From a bacterium (GTDB lineage Bacteria > Planctomycetota > UBA1135 > UBA2386), in assembly GCA_030432695.1 (NCBI GenBank), contig JAUILN010000003.1:1-64000 (forward strand): a stretch of DNA of 64,000 nt, written 5' to 3'. Numbering within the stretch: the stretch's first letter is position 1; each line of letters opens with the position of its first letter. This document shows, piece after piece, positions 34,529 to 43,098 of this stretch. The position numbers and the translations under genes are program-made. The notes below the pieces were generated by a model that was not told the origin of the DNA, did not search any database, and saw only the letters and a list, made by a program, of their open reading frames with translations.

Positions 34529-36795
34529 TGCAGCGGGTCGGTCCGGTCTCGTCGGTTCTCGCGGTCCTCCTGTTCGTCGCGGCGGCGACGGCGCAGCAGC
34601 CGACCGGAGAATTGCGGCTCTGGCACGGCCTCGCGCTCACCTTCCAGGGCCCAGCCGTCGCCGAGACTTCCACCCCGAACCCGTTCACCGACTACCGCCT
34701 CGACGTCGAGTTCCGTGCACCGAGCGGGCGGCTGGTCGTGATCCCCGGCTACTTCGCCGCCGATGGCAACGCCGCGGAATCGGGCGCGGAGGCCGGTCCG
34801 GCGTGGCGGGTGCGCTTCGCGCCCGACGAGGTGGGGCACTGGGAGTGGCGCGCGCACTTCACCACCGGGTCGATGGTGGCGGTGCTCGGTGGCGGCAGGT
34901 CCACGGCCTTCGATGGTGCCGCCGGCGGCTTCGACGTCGCGCCGACCGACAAGCGGCTGCCCGACTTCCGCGCGGTCGGTTTCCTGCGGCAGGGCGACGA
35001 GCGGTTCCCGCGCTTCGTGGGCACCGGCGAACCGTTCCTGGAGGTCGGCGTGAACAGCCCTGAGAACCTGTTCGCCTGCCGCGACATCGACGGCACTTCC
35101 GACCGCGGCGGGGTGGTCCCGGGCTTCCTGCACGAGTTCCGCCGCCACCGCGACGACTTCGTCCGCCTCGGTGGTGGCCCGGCCTGGCGCGGCGAGGGCG
35201 GACGGGGCGTGCTCGGACTGATCTCGTATCTGTCCGAGCAGCGGCTGAACTCGATGTTCGCATTGACGCTGGGAGTGGACGGGGACGGCGACGACGTCTG
35301 GCCGTTCGTCGCGCCCACCGATCCGTGGCGTTACGACTGCTCGAAGCTCGACCAATGGCAGCGCGTGCTGGAGCACGCCACGCAGCGCGGCGTCCACGCG
35401 CAACTCGGGCTCACCGAGACCGAGAACGAATCGTTGTTCGAGGTCGTGGAGGGGCTGTCCGGCGGTTTCGCGGCGTCGCGACAGCTCTACCACCGGGAGC
35501 TGGTGGCGCGCTTCGCGCACGTGCTCGGCCTGACCTGGAACCTCGGCGAGGAGATCGGCAAGGACCCGGGCTACGGTTCGCCCTTCCGTCGACCGACCAC
35601 CGACTCCCAGCGTCGCCAGTTCGCTGCCCATCTGCGCGGTCTCGATGCGTACGACCACGGCGTGATCGTGCACTCGTACTACCACGGCCGCATCCACGAG
35701 CCGCACCAGGTGCTCGATCCCCTGTCGGACCCCACGAATCCCGCCGTCGACATCACGGGCGTGTCGCTGCAGGGCCCGTTCGACACCGCGAGGTCGGTGA
35801 CCGCGCCGAGCGCCGACCGTTTCGCCAACGACCACGCGTACGTGAGGTATTACGTCGAGCGCTCCTTGCGGGCCGGCAAGCCGTGGAGCGTCGGGATGCA
35901 CGAGCAGGGACCTGCATTCTGGGGCGCGGTGACCGACGGGTTCGCGCGCGATCCTCAGCACGATGTGACGCGGCGCGACGTGCTGTGGGGCACCTGGATG
36001 GCTGGCGGGACCGGCGTGCAGTACTACTTCGGCTATGGCCTGCGCGATCTGTCGGGTGATGACGTGACGGTGGAGTCGCTGCATACCCGCGCCGAGCTGT
36101 GGCGGCAGAGCCGCGTGGCACACGACTTCTTCACCGGCCACCTGCCGTTCGATCGCATGCTGTGCCGCGACGAGCTGGTGGCCGATCCACTCGCCTATTG
36201 CCTGGCATTACCGGGGTCGCACTACGCGGTCTATCTGCGCGGGGGAGGGACCACGACGCTCGATCTGGGGGCCCACCTCACCGAGTTCGAGGTGGCTTGG
36301 TACGACCCCCGTCAGGGCGGCGCGTTGCAGGCCGGATCGGTGACGGCCGTCCAGGGGCCCGGACCCGTCGCGCTGGGCGCACCGCCTTCGGCACCGACCC
36401 AGGACTGGGTGGTGTTGGTGCGCGACACCGGTCGCATACCGGGATCGGGCTGCGCGGGAGCAGCTGCCGTGACGGTCTCTCCCACGCCACGTCTGGGCGC
36501 AACGGTCGTGGCCCGGTTGCCGGCTCCCAGCCAGCAGGGCGCGCCGGTGCTGCTGCTGGGTGCTCCTCTCGCGATGCCCGTGCCGCTCTCGGTCCCCTCA
36601 CCGGCCTGTGGCCCGGCACCGTGCTCCCTCGCCCTGGCGCCGTGGGAAGGTGTCCTCGCGGACCGCCTCCAGTTCACGGTGCCCGCCGACCCCGGTCTGC
36701 TCGGCACCCGCTTCGCACTGCAGGGAGCGCATCTGCGGATCGTGGGCGACTGCCTCGAGGTGCACGGGGCGGTGCTGCCGCTGATCACCGAGTGA
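34528..36795 (+). CDS. Secreted DUF5060/glycoside hydrolase-like barrel with C-terminal GC module
   Basis: A 755-residue exported protein (signal peptide to about ATAQ, residue 23). Residues ~30-110 match the DUF5060 beta domain (HGLALTFQGP, NPFTDYRLDVEFRAPSG, VRFAPDEVGHWEWRA) found at the front of secreted glycosidases. A barrel-like region follows, with GVNSPENLFACRD, LGLTETENESLF, LGLTWNLGEEIGKDP and WGTWMAGGTGVQYYFGYG; E residues in NLGEEIG and LTETENE are candidate acid/base or nucleophile. Residues ~575-640 resemble the putative collagen-binding domain that often ends these enzymes (EVAWYDPRQGGALQAG). The shared C-terminal module begins near 640 (GSGCAGAAAV). Probably a polysaccharide hydrolase; substrate unknown. 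Confidence 0.85.
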   Translation: MQRVGPVSSVLAVLLFVAAATAQQPTGELRLWHGLALTFQGPAVAETSTPNPFTDYRLDVEFRAPSGRLVVIPGYFAADGNAAESGAEAGPAWRVRFAPDEVGHWEWRAHFTTGSMVAVLGGGRSTAFDGAAGGFDVAPTDKRLPDFRAVGFLRQGDERFPRFVGTGEPFLEVGVNSPENLFACRDIDGTSDRGGVVPGFLHEFRRHRDDFVRLGGGPAWRGEGGRGVLGLISYLSEQRLNSMFALTLGVDGDGDDVWPFVAPTDPWRYDCSKLDQWQRVLEHATQRGVHAQLGLTETENESLFEVVEGLSGGFAASRQLYHRELVARFAHVLGLTWNLGEEIGKDPGYGSPFRRPTTDSQRRQFAAHLRGLDAYDHGVIVHSYYHGRIHEPHQVLDPLSDPTNPAVDITGVSLQGPFDTARSVTAPSADRFANDHAYVRYYVERSLRAGKPWSVGMHEQGPAFWGAVTDGFARDPQHDVTRRDVLWGTWMAGGTGVQYYFGYGLRDLSGDDVTVESLHTRAELWRQSRVAHDFFTGHLPFDRMLCRDELVADPLAYCLALPGSHYAVYLRGGGTTTLDLGAHLTEFEVAWYDPRQGGALQAGSVTAVQGPGPVALGAPPSAPTQDWVVLVRDTGRIPGSGCAGAAAVTVSPTPRLGATVVARLPAPSQQGAPVLLLGAPLAMPVPLSVPSPACGPAPCSLALAPWEGVLADRLQFTVPADPGLLGTRFALQGAHLRIVGDCLEVHGAVLPLITE

Positions 36796-36902
36796 GGTGT
36801 GCATCCTTGCGCGCGGCGCACGGTGCTTCGATCCACGCGCGATTGAATCGGTAGTGCAGCGCGCTCGAGATCAGGTGCACGACCCCGTTTGACGATCTGA
36901 TG

Positions 36903-36939
36903 ACATTTACAACCGGTGCCAGGCACGAGTTGTAAGTCG
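36903..36939. repeat. REP-like palindrome, type B, degenerate copy
   Basis: A 37-base imperfect palindrome with left arm ACATTTACAACCGGTGCC, central A, and a right arm that matches best near the centre (GGCACGAGTTGTAA) and poorly at its outer end. Same family as the better-preserved element at 39478-39514. It lies between the glycosidase-like gene and the sigma-less CarboxypepD gene. Confidence 0.7.
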
Positions 36940-37033
36940 AACGACGACGGACTTGGGGGCCCGTGGTGAGCCGGCGAGCTGCACCGCGCGGATACATTCA
37001 GGCGGCCCTGGCGTCCGGAGTCTGTGTCGAGCC

Positions 37034-39439
37034 ATGCCCAACCATCGGATCTGGATCACCATTGCGATTGCCGCGTCCCTGGCGTTTGCCTGGTGGTGGT
37101 TCGCCTCTGATCCGCGGCCCCAGTCCTCCGCGCCGGCAGTCGTGACCGATCGCGGCGCACCGGGGGAAGTCGAGAGCGAACGGACCGCGGACGCACGTGC
37201 CGCTGCGGAGCGAAAGGCGGTGATGGGGCAGGCCTCGGAGCGGGGCGGGTCGACCCCGGTGCAAGCTCTGGGAGCCTTGCTGGTCCGCGTGGTCTGGGAA
37301 GACGACGCGCCGGCGCGCGACGTCGGAGTCGCGGTCGTCCGGCGGCGACCCGGTCGGCTCGACGCGCAGCGGGTCGGAGTCACGGACGACCGCGGCGAGG
37401 TGCGGTTCGAAGACCTGCCGATCGGGACGCATGCCCTCATGGCGTTCGGGGTCGGGCCGGTCGAGGTCGAACTGGCAGCTGCGACGACGACCGCATGCGA
37501 GCTTCGGTTGGTACGTGGCTTCGGCATCGAGGGGAAGGTCCTGGATGCCTTCGGCGCCCCGGTCGCAGACGCGGTCCTCTGGCTGATGCCCGGGGGCGGT
37601 CAGCTCGACCATCGACGTGCCTTGCCGGTGACCCGGAGTCACCACGATGGCACCTTTCGTGTCGACCAGATGGTCTTCGGGCTGAGGTCCTTCCTCGGCG
37701 CGCGCGCCGCGGGGTACGGCCCGTCTGCATGGCGCGCGGTGTTCGCGCGCGACGAGGCGGAGGGAGCGACCCGGCTGCGCGGCATCGAACTGCGCCTCAC
37801 GGGCACGATCGGAACGATCGCGGGGCGGTGCGTGCGAGACGACGGCAGCCCGGTGGCCGCGGCGACGGTGCACGCCGTGCCCCTCGGCGTCGCCTGGTCG
37901 AGCGACGACGGCGAGCGATCCTGGCCCGGCCACGAGCACTGGGTCAGCAGTGACGCCGACGGCGCGTTCCGCTGCGACGATCTGGCCGTAGGCACCTGGC
38001 GGTTGACGGCCTGCGCCGACCACTTCTGGTTCGATCCGGTGGAGACCACGCTCGCCACCGCGCTGGGGGTGCAGGAGCTCGAACTCGTCGGTCGGCCCGC
38101 GGCAACGCTCGTGGGTGTCGTGCGCGACCCGGACGGTGCGCCGATCGAGGGTGCGTTCGTGCGGGTCCAGGGTCGGCACGGTGCGCGCTGTCCGAGCGGG
38201 TCGGACGGGAGCTGGACGATCCCGGACCTTCCCGCAGCGAAGGTCGAGGTGCGCTGCTGGGCCGGGGGATACTCCGAGGCGAGTCCTCGCGAGCTGGAGA
38301 CCGTGGCGGGCCGGGTCACGCAGGTCGACTTCGAGTTGGTGCCGCGGCCGCGGCTGTTCGGGGTGGCGCGGTTCGCGTCGGGGGAGTCGGTGGCTGGTTG
38401 GCGACTCGGTGCCTTACCCGCGGATCGCGAGGATCCATCGTGGGTGCCTTCGGACGTCCTGGCGGCGGACGGTCGCTTCGAGCTGTTCGTCGACGAACAC
38501 GTCCCGCAGGTGTTCCACGTGGCCGGTCCCGACTGCGACTTCCCGATCGCGCTGCGCGAGGCGGGCACTTACCAGCCGAGCGGCGAGGCGATCGAGCTGG
38601 TGATTTCCGAGCGGGCGCAGGCCGATTCCTGGCTGGTCGGTGTCGTGCGATCGGGCGACGAGGACCTGCGCGGTCAGCTGACGCTGGTGCGTGGCAACCA
38701 GCGTCGGCTGCTGGGGCCGGAGGCGATCGATGCATCCTCCGGGGCCTTTCGTCTGGGGCCGTTGCCAGGCGGTGACTACGAGTTGCTCGTCACCTGTCGG
38801 CAGATGGATGGCTCTCGGTACGGGGCCCAGGTGGTCGGCCGATCACAGTTCGGGCCGTTCCACGTTCCGCGCTCGCAGACCATCGACGTCGGGGAACTGG
38901 TGCAGCCTGCCGCGGCCTCGCTCGTCGTGTCGGCGACGATCGCGCCGGGATGTTCCCCGAAGGCGGTGCGGCTCGAGTGGCGCGGGCGGGACGAGGAGAA
39001 CACGGCAGGTCTGCTCGAGCTCGATCCGGCCGAGCCGACCACGATCGCCATCGTCCCCGGGGACTACCACTTCACGGTCTGGGGCGAGGGCTTCCTGTCG
39101 GTCCAACGCGACGTGACCGTGCTCGCACCACCCGCTCCGGCGACGCGACTGGAGGTGAACCTCCGCGCCGGCCAGCGCTTGCCGATCCGGCTGGAGCTCC
39201 CGGAGGGGGAAGAGCGCGCGGCGTTCACGATCCGCGAGGCCGGGAGCGGTCGCGTGGCCTACGAAGACGAGTTCGGCACCGACGAGGCACGGGTCGTTCA
39301 CCGCTATCCGGTGCTCGGGCTGGGTCGGCACCTCGTCGAGTGCCTCGGCGCGAGCGGTGCGCGCTACGCGGGGGAGTTCGAGGTCGAGTCGTTGACGCCG
39401 ACGCGTGAGGTGCTGGGCGTGGAGTTGGGACGGAGGTGA
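37034..39439 (+). CDS. Membrane-anchored CarboxypepD-like repeat protein (sigma-less relative)
   Basis: An 801-residue protein with an N-terminal signal anchor (WITIAIAASLAFAWWWFA, residues ~7-24) and about seven beta-sandwich units of the carboxypeptidase-regulatory type (ALLVRVVWEDDAPARDVGVA, GIEGKVLDAFGAPVADAVLW, TIAGRCVRDDGSPVAAATVH, LVGVVRDPDGAPIEGAFVRV). The units are the same kind as the outer parts of the two sigma fusions, but no sigma domain precedes them. It should be tethered to the membrane and face outward. Both ends are flanked by REP-like palindromes (36903 and 39451-39514). Function unknown; a binding or structural role is likeliest. Confidence 0.8.
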   Translation: MPNHRIWITIAIAASLAFAWWWFASDPRPQSSAPAVVTDRGAPGEVESERTADARAAAERKAVMGQASERGGSTPVQALGALLVRVVWEDDAPARDVGVAVVRRRPGRLDAQRVGVTDDRGEVRFEDLPIGTHALMAFGVGPVEVELAAATTTACELRLVRGFGIEGKVLDAFGAPVADAVLWLMPGGGQLDHRRALPVTRSHHDGTFRVDQMVFGLRSFLGARAAGYGPSAWRAVFARDEAEGATRLRGIELRLTGTIGTIAGRCVRDDGSPVAAATVHAVPLGVAWSSDDGERSWPGHEHWVSSDADGAFRCDDLAVGTWRLTACADHFWFDPVETTLATALGVQELELVGRPAATLVGVVRDPDGAPIEGAFVRVQGRHGARCPSGSDGSWTIPDLPAAKVEVRCWAGGYSEASPRELETVAGRVTQVDFELVPRPRLFGVARFASGESVAGWRLGALPADREDPSWVPSDVLAADGRFELFVDEHVPQVFHVAGPDCDFPIALREAGTYQPSGEAIELVISERAQADSWLVGVVRSGDEDLRGQLTLVRGNQRRLLGPEAIDASSGAFRLGPLPGGDYELLVTCRQMDGSRYGAQVVGRSQFGPFHVPRSQTIDVGELVQPAAASLVVSATIAPGCSPKAVRLEWRGRDEENTAGLLELDPAEPTTIAIVPGDYHFTVWGEGFLSVQRDVTVLAPPAPATRLEVNLRAGQRLPIRLELPEGEERAAFTIREAGSGRVAYEDEFGTDEARVVHRYPVLGLGRHLVECLGASGARYAGEFEVESLTPTREVLGVELGRR

Positions 39440-39450
39440 ACTCCGCCGCG

Positions 39451-39514
39451 CTGTCCGCCCCGGCGCCTGGCACCGGGACATTTACAACCGGTGCCAGGCA
39501 CGCGTTGTAAATGT
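39451..39514. repeat. Composite REP-like element (half type A plus full type B)
   Basis: Bases 39451-39477 repeat the left part of the type A palindrome (CTGTCCGCCCCGGCGCC...), joined directly to a full 37-base type B palindrome at 39478-39514 (18-base arms ACATTTACAACCGGTGCC, two mismatches, central A). It separates two convergent genes (stops at 39439 and 39528), a usual site for REP elements, and may act as a two-way terminator. Confidence 0.8.
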
Positions 39515-39527
39515 TGGGTCGAGTGGG

Positions 39528-42500
39528 CTAGCGCGCGGTGACCGGGCCGAGGACGTGCTCCCCGGTCTCGTCGCTCGCCGTCACCGTGTAGTAGCCGGCC
39601 GGAACGCCTTCCAGCGATGCGGCGCGCGACTCAACTTTGGCGTGTGGAGCCCAATGGATCACCACTCCGTCGGCGCGCTGGAAGACCACGCTGCGGCAGT
39701 CGGGTGGGAGGTCGGTCGGGATGGCGAGGGTGGCTCGGGAGGTGTCGACCCTCATGTGGAGCGTGACCTCGCTGGCGGTACTTGCGTGCACGGGCGCGCG
39801 GCTCAGGACGCAGGACCAGCGGCGGCCGCGGCTCAGCACCTCGACCTGCGCCTCGTCGGGTACGGCGTCGAAATGGAAGGCGCCCTGGGAGTCGGTGGTC
39901 GCGGCGCACACGGAGTGTCCGTCGAGCGAGCAGGCGACGCGGAGGCCTTCCATGGGCGCGCCGCGCTGGTCGACGACGCGGCCTTGCAGCGGCGAGCCGT
40001 CGGTGTGGAAGGAGACGTCGAGTTCCCGGTCGTTCTCGTCGATCACCAGATCACGCCGTTGGCGTGGCTGAGACCGGCCACCCCAGACCAGCACGTACTT
40101 CGCCGCCGCGAGGTTGTGGAACGCGATCGTTCCGGCTTCGCGTTCGCTCCACGTCTCTGCCCAACCCGGTCCACTGAAGGGCCGTACTGTCGTGATCGAC
40201 GCGTTGTCGCCAGCCGGCGCGTGCACGCGGACGGTGCAACCCTCCAGCAGCACCACCGACAGGTCGAGGATCCCGGCGGCCAGGAGTTCGTGGTGCAGGG
40301 CGAAGCCGGGTGCTCGGACCCACAGCGGAACTTCCTTCGCCTCGCAGCCGGCGAGAACGAAGCGACCGTCCGCGTCGGTGGTGGTCTCACGCATGCAGGG
40401 CGCGGCGAAGCGGGTGGAGCGGTGCGGGGAGCCGTAGCCGATTGCGACGTGCGCGTGGGGGATCGGCGTACCGTCGGGGGCGACGACCCGTCCGGTGACC
40501 CTGCGGTTCTCGCCGTGCAGGCGGAGGACGGCCTGTTCGAGGTCGGGGTCGAGCTGGACCGGCACGCTGCGGCCCTTGGTCTCGTGCCAGGCGACCACGC
40601 AGTGTTGCTGGAACAGCTCGACGCCGCGGAGTTCACCCTGCGCGTCGGTGCGGCCTACTGCAGCCATCTGGTCGAAGCCCCAGGCCGACGCGCCGGCCTG
40701 GACCTCGGCGTCGGCGCAGGGCTGGCCTTCGCGGTCGACGACGCGCAGCGAGCCCTGCCAGATCGGTGCGTCGACCTCGATGTCGACCTCGCTGCGGCCG
40801 GGCGGCAGGTCGGTGCGCTGGACGAGTGCGGCGCCGGCGACCTGGATCCAGCAGTCGTCCCAGCCGGTGCAGTCGATGGTGAGTTCTCCGGCGGAGTCGG
40901 TGCGGCGCCAGTCGCTGCTCTGGTTGGCGAGGCGGATCGGGCAGACCAGCGCGCGGTGGTCGGGGAGGGGGCGGCCTTCGCGGTGGACGCGTATCAGGAG
41001 CGACTTGCCGAGCGGTGTGGTGGAGTCGTTCTGCGGATCCTCGGCGGGCGCTGCGACAAGGGGGATGCGCGAAGGTGGGGCGGGTTCGGGGGCGGTGCGG
41101 AGCGTGGGCTCGGCGGAGCGGGCGAAGGTCGAGGGCGGTGCCTCGGGCGTCTGCGGCGTCATCCACCAGGCTCCCGAGATCGCCAGGAGCATCAAGGCGA
41201 CGAGCGTGAAGACCGTCGCGCGGCCGGTCGGTTTCCGGGCGCGGGCGAGCGACGTGAGGATCACGAGTGCGGCGAGCGCAGCGCATCCGCCGAGCCACCA
41301 CGCGGCGGGTGTGGTGAACTCGGGGCTCGTCGCGACGTCCGAACTCGGGCCGGCCGGCGGAGTGGGTCGGGGAGGTTCGAGCGGGGTCTGGATCGGTGAT
41401 TCTGCGACCGGCTCGGGGTCGGGCGGCTCGGCCCGGGCGAAGAGCCGGGCGCCTCGAGAGCGGCGCGGTAGCTCGCCGACTTCGGAGCGGAATCGTCCCC
41501 CTGCCAGTTCCGGCACGGACCATCTCGCCCACCATGGGCCTTCGTCGCTCGAGGGCCAGAACACCTCGACGGAACCGGACGCCTCGGAGAAGGCCAGCAA
41601 CGGTTCGGTCGTCGACAGCGTCGACGCGATCCAGGGCTGGAGGCCGAGCGCTTCGAGGGCGCTTGTCCCCATGAGGTCTTCGCTCGAAGCCGCATCGAGC
41701 GCCGCGCGGACGCTTCGCACGCGTTCCATGGTCGCTCCGCCGTGCATGGACAGAGCTGCGAGAAGCAGCCGGGCTTCGAGGTCGTGTTCGAGGTCGATCG
41801 GGTAGTCCGCCGGATCGACCACGTCGTCGAGGTCTGGCCAGGAGGTCGCTCGATCGATGGGTGGAAGCGGGGATGCGCACTCCCATCCGGCACCGGTCTC
41901 CGACGCACGATGGCGATCGGTGCGCTCGGCCTCGATCAGATCCAGCAGGTGTACGAGCCCTCGTTCGTGGGCGAGGAGTCGTCGCTCGTGACGAAGCAGG
42001 TGCGCGCCTCGCGCGAGGTCGGCGAACCAGCGTCCGTCGAGCGAGGGTGCCGAGACCTCGATCCGGGCGAAGGTGCGGGTCGCATCCGTCGGAGACGAGT
42101 AGCCGTCGAGGCGCATCCGCTTCGCGTAGGTCCCGAGGGTCGTCCGCTCGAAGTCGGACAGCGAGGTCCGGGCGGTCACCCGGCCCATGCGGTTTCCGAA
42201 CCGTTCGAACTCCACGAGACGCCACGGTTCGTCTGGGTCGCCAGTTTCGAGGAGCTGCAGGGTCCAGTGGCCGTGCTCGTCGGGAACCGTGAGCTCGACG
42301 CAGTCCCCAGTGAGCTGCGTCACGGTGCCGCGCTCCAGGCCTTCGAACAGCGATCGGGTGGTGTCGACGCCGAACGCTCGCTGGGGCCAGCACGGCTCGC
42401 CCATGGTCTCCAATGCGGAGACGGAGCGGATCCACGCCCAACGCGGCAACAGGTCAAGGCCGGCCGCCCCCCGGTGGTATTGCGCGTGGGTCAGGAACCA

Positions 42501-42770
42501 GTCGCCAGTGGCGTCGCGCAGGAAGGCGGCAGCGACGAACGAGTCACCTTGCCAGGCGACCGCGACGGTGTCGTCGCCACCGTCCGCATCTTCCGGCGGT
42601 GCCTCGGGCAACCCGGCGACCGGACCGGAGGTCACATATAGCCGTTCCCCGGTGATGGTCGACCCGGCGAAGCTGCTCTGCCACCGCTGCAGCGCGCGGC
42701 CGAGTTCCGCAGGCGACGGCTGGGCGGCGAGGCCGACGCAGAGGAACACCGCGGTGAGGAACGCTCGCAT
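39528..42770 (-). CDS. Large membrane protein with internal transmembrane pair and CarboxypepD-like outer domains
   Basis: A 1080-residue protein. ATG 42770 gives a signal peptide (MRAFLTAVFLCVGLAAQ). The first ~480 residues are an exported domain I do not recognise (RWQSSFAGSTITGERLYVTS; long helices around EARLLLAALSMHGGATMERV). Two adjacent hydrophobic helices follow (WLGGCAALAALVILTSL and FTLVALMLLAISGAWWM), then about 500 residues of carboxypeptidase-regulatory-like units (LRVVDREGQPCADAEVQA, VTGRVVAPDGTPIPHAHVAI, LQGRVVDQRGAPMEGLRVAC). With a cleaved signal peptide both large parts would lie outside. It is convergent with its relative at 37034. A 70-base piece of it is duplicated at 43022-43092. 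Confidence 0.8.
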   Translation of the reverse strand: MRAFLTAVFLCVGLAAQPSPAELGRALQRWQSSFAGSTITGERLYVTSGPVAGLPEAPPEDADGGDDTVAVAWQGDSFVAAAFLRDATGDWFLTHAQYHRGAAGLDLLPRWAWIRSVSALETMGEPCWPQRAFGVDTTRSLFEGLERGTVTQLTGDCVELTVPDEHGHWTLQLLETGDPDEPWRLVEFERFGNRMGRVTARTSLSDFERTTLGTYAKRMRLDGYSSPTDATRTFARIEVSAPSLDGRWFADLARGAHLLRHERRLLAHERGLVHLLDLIEAERTDRHRASETGAGWECASPLPPIDRATSWPDLDDVVDPADYPIDLEHDLEARLLLAALSMHGGATMERVRSVRAALDAASSEDLMGTSALEALGLQPWIASTLSTTEPLLAFSEASGSVEVFWPSSDEGPWWARWSVPELAGGRFRSEVGELPRRSRGARLFARAEPPDPEPVAESPIQTPLEPPRPTPPAGPSSDVATSPEFTTPAAWWLGGCAALAALVILTSLARARKPTGRATVFTLVALMLLAISGAWWMTPQTPEAPPSTFARSAEPTLRTAPEPAPPSRIPLVAAPAEDPQNDSTTPLGKSLLIRVHREGRPLPDHRALVCPIRLANQSSDWRRTDSAGELTIDCTGWDDCWIQVAGAALVQRTDLPPGRSEVDIEVDAPIWQGSLRVVDREGQPCADAEVQAGASAWGFDQMAAVGRTDAQGELRGVELFQQHCVVAWHETKGRSVPVQLDPDLEQAVLRLHGENRRVTGRVVAPDGTPIPHAHVAIGYGSPHRSTRFAAPCMRETTTDADGRFVLAGCEAKEVPLWVRAPGFALHHELLAAGILDLSVVLLEGCTVRVHAPAGDNASITTVRPFSGPGWAETWSEREAGTIAFHNLAAAKYVLVWGGRSQPRQRRDLVIDENDRELDVSFHTDGSPLQGRVVDQRGAPMEGLRVACSLDGHSVCAATTDSQGAFHFDAVPDEAQVEVLSRGRRWSCVLSRAPVHASTASEVTLHMRVDTSRATLAIPTDLPPDCRSVVFQRADGVVIHWAPHAKVESRAASLEGVPAGYYTVTASDETGEHVLGPVTAR

Positions 42771-42919
42771 GCAGAAGGGGCGCAACGGTGTCGAGGGCGG
42801 CAGGTTCAGGATGCGGCGAAGAACCCGATCCGCTGCGCGTTCCGAACCCCGTGCCGCAGCCCGAGCGCTTCGGCACGATACGTCGCGTGCCTTCCAGGCC
42901 ACCCATCTCCTGCAGCCTC

Positions 42920-43021
42920 GATCCGGTCTACCGCGAGGTGCTCGTCCTGCATCTGGTGCATGGCCTGCGGGCCGGGCAGATCGCGACGGCGCGGGGTGAG
43001 CCCGGGGGGCACGGTGCGCAG
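42920..43021 (+). pseudogene. Remnant of an ECF sigma factor region 4
   Basis: The plus strand reads DPVYREVLVLHLVHGLRAGQ followed by IATA, clearly homologous to the region-4 entry of the sigma fusion at 26120 (PAYRQVLVLHLVHGLQAAQIATA). After IATA the alignment needs a one-base shift: GAGCCCGGGGGG then ACGGTGCGCAG would encode EPGGTVR, matching the LPGGTVRSR of the intact gene. There is no upstream region 2 and no start, so this is debris of a third sigma gene. Confidence 0.75.
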
Positions 43022-43092
43022 ACGGAGTATGCGTCGAGCGAGCAGGCGACGCGGAGGCCGTTCACCGGCGCGCCGCGTTGGTCGACGACACG
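43022..43092 (-). pseudogene. Duplicated fragment of a CarboxypepD-like gene
   Basis: About 70 bases closely match 39910-39980, inside the large membrane protein gene. Read on the minus strand, this piece encodes VDQRGAPVNGLRVACSLDAY, against VDQRGAPMEGLRVACSLDGH in the intact gene. It abuts the sigma remnant in opposite orientation, so an inversion or unequal exchange between family members must have created the junction. Confidence 0.75.
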
Positions 43093-43098
43093 AGCGAA

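Larger units (their letters stand above)
42771..43098. other. 328-base region with gene remnants and the promoter side of the 42770 gene
   Basis: No intact gene. Bases 42771-42919 lie upstream of the minus-strand membrane protein and should hold its promoter. Bases 42920-43021 are a sigma region-4 remnant and 43022-43092 a fragment of a CarboxypepD-like gene in the opposite orientation, each described separately. The kinase gene on the minus strand ends at once after them (TAG, 43099-43101). Confidence 0.6.
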
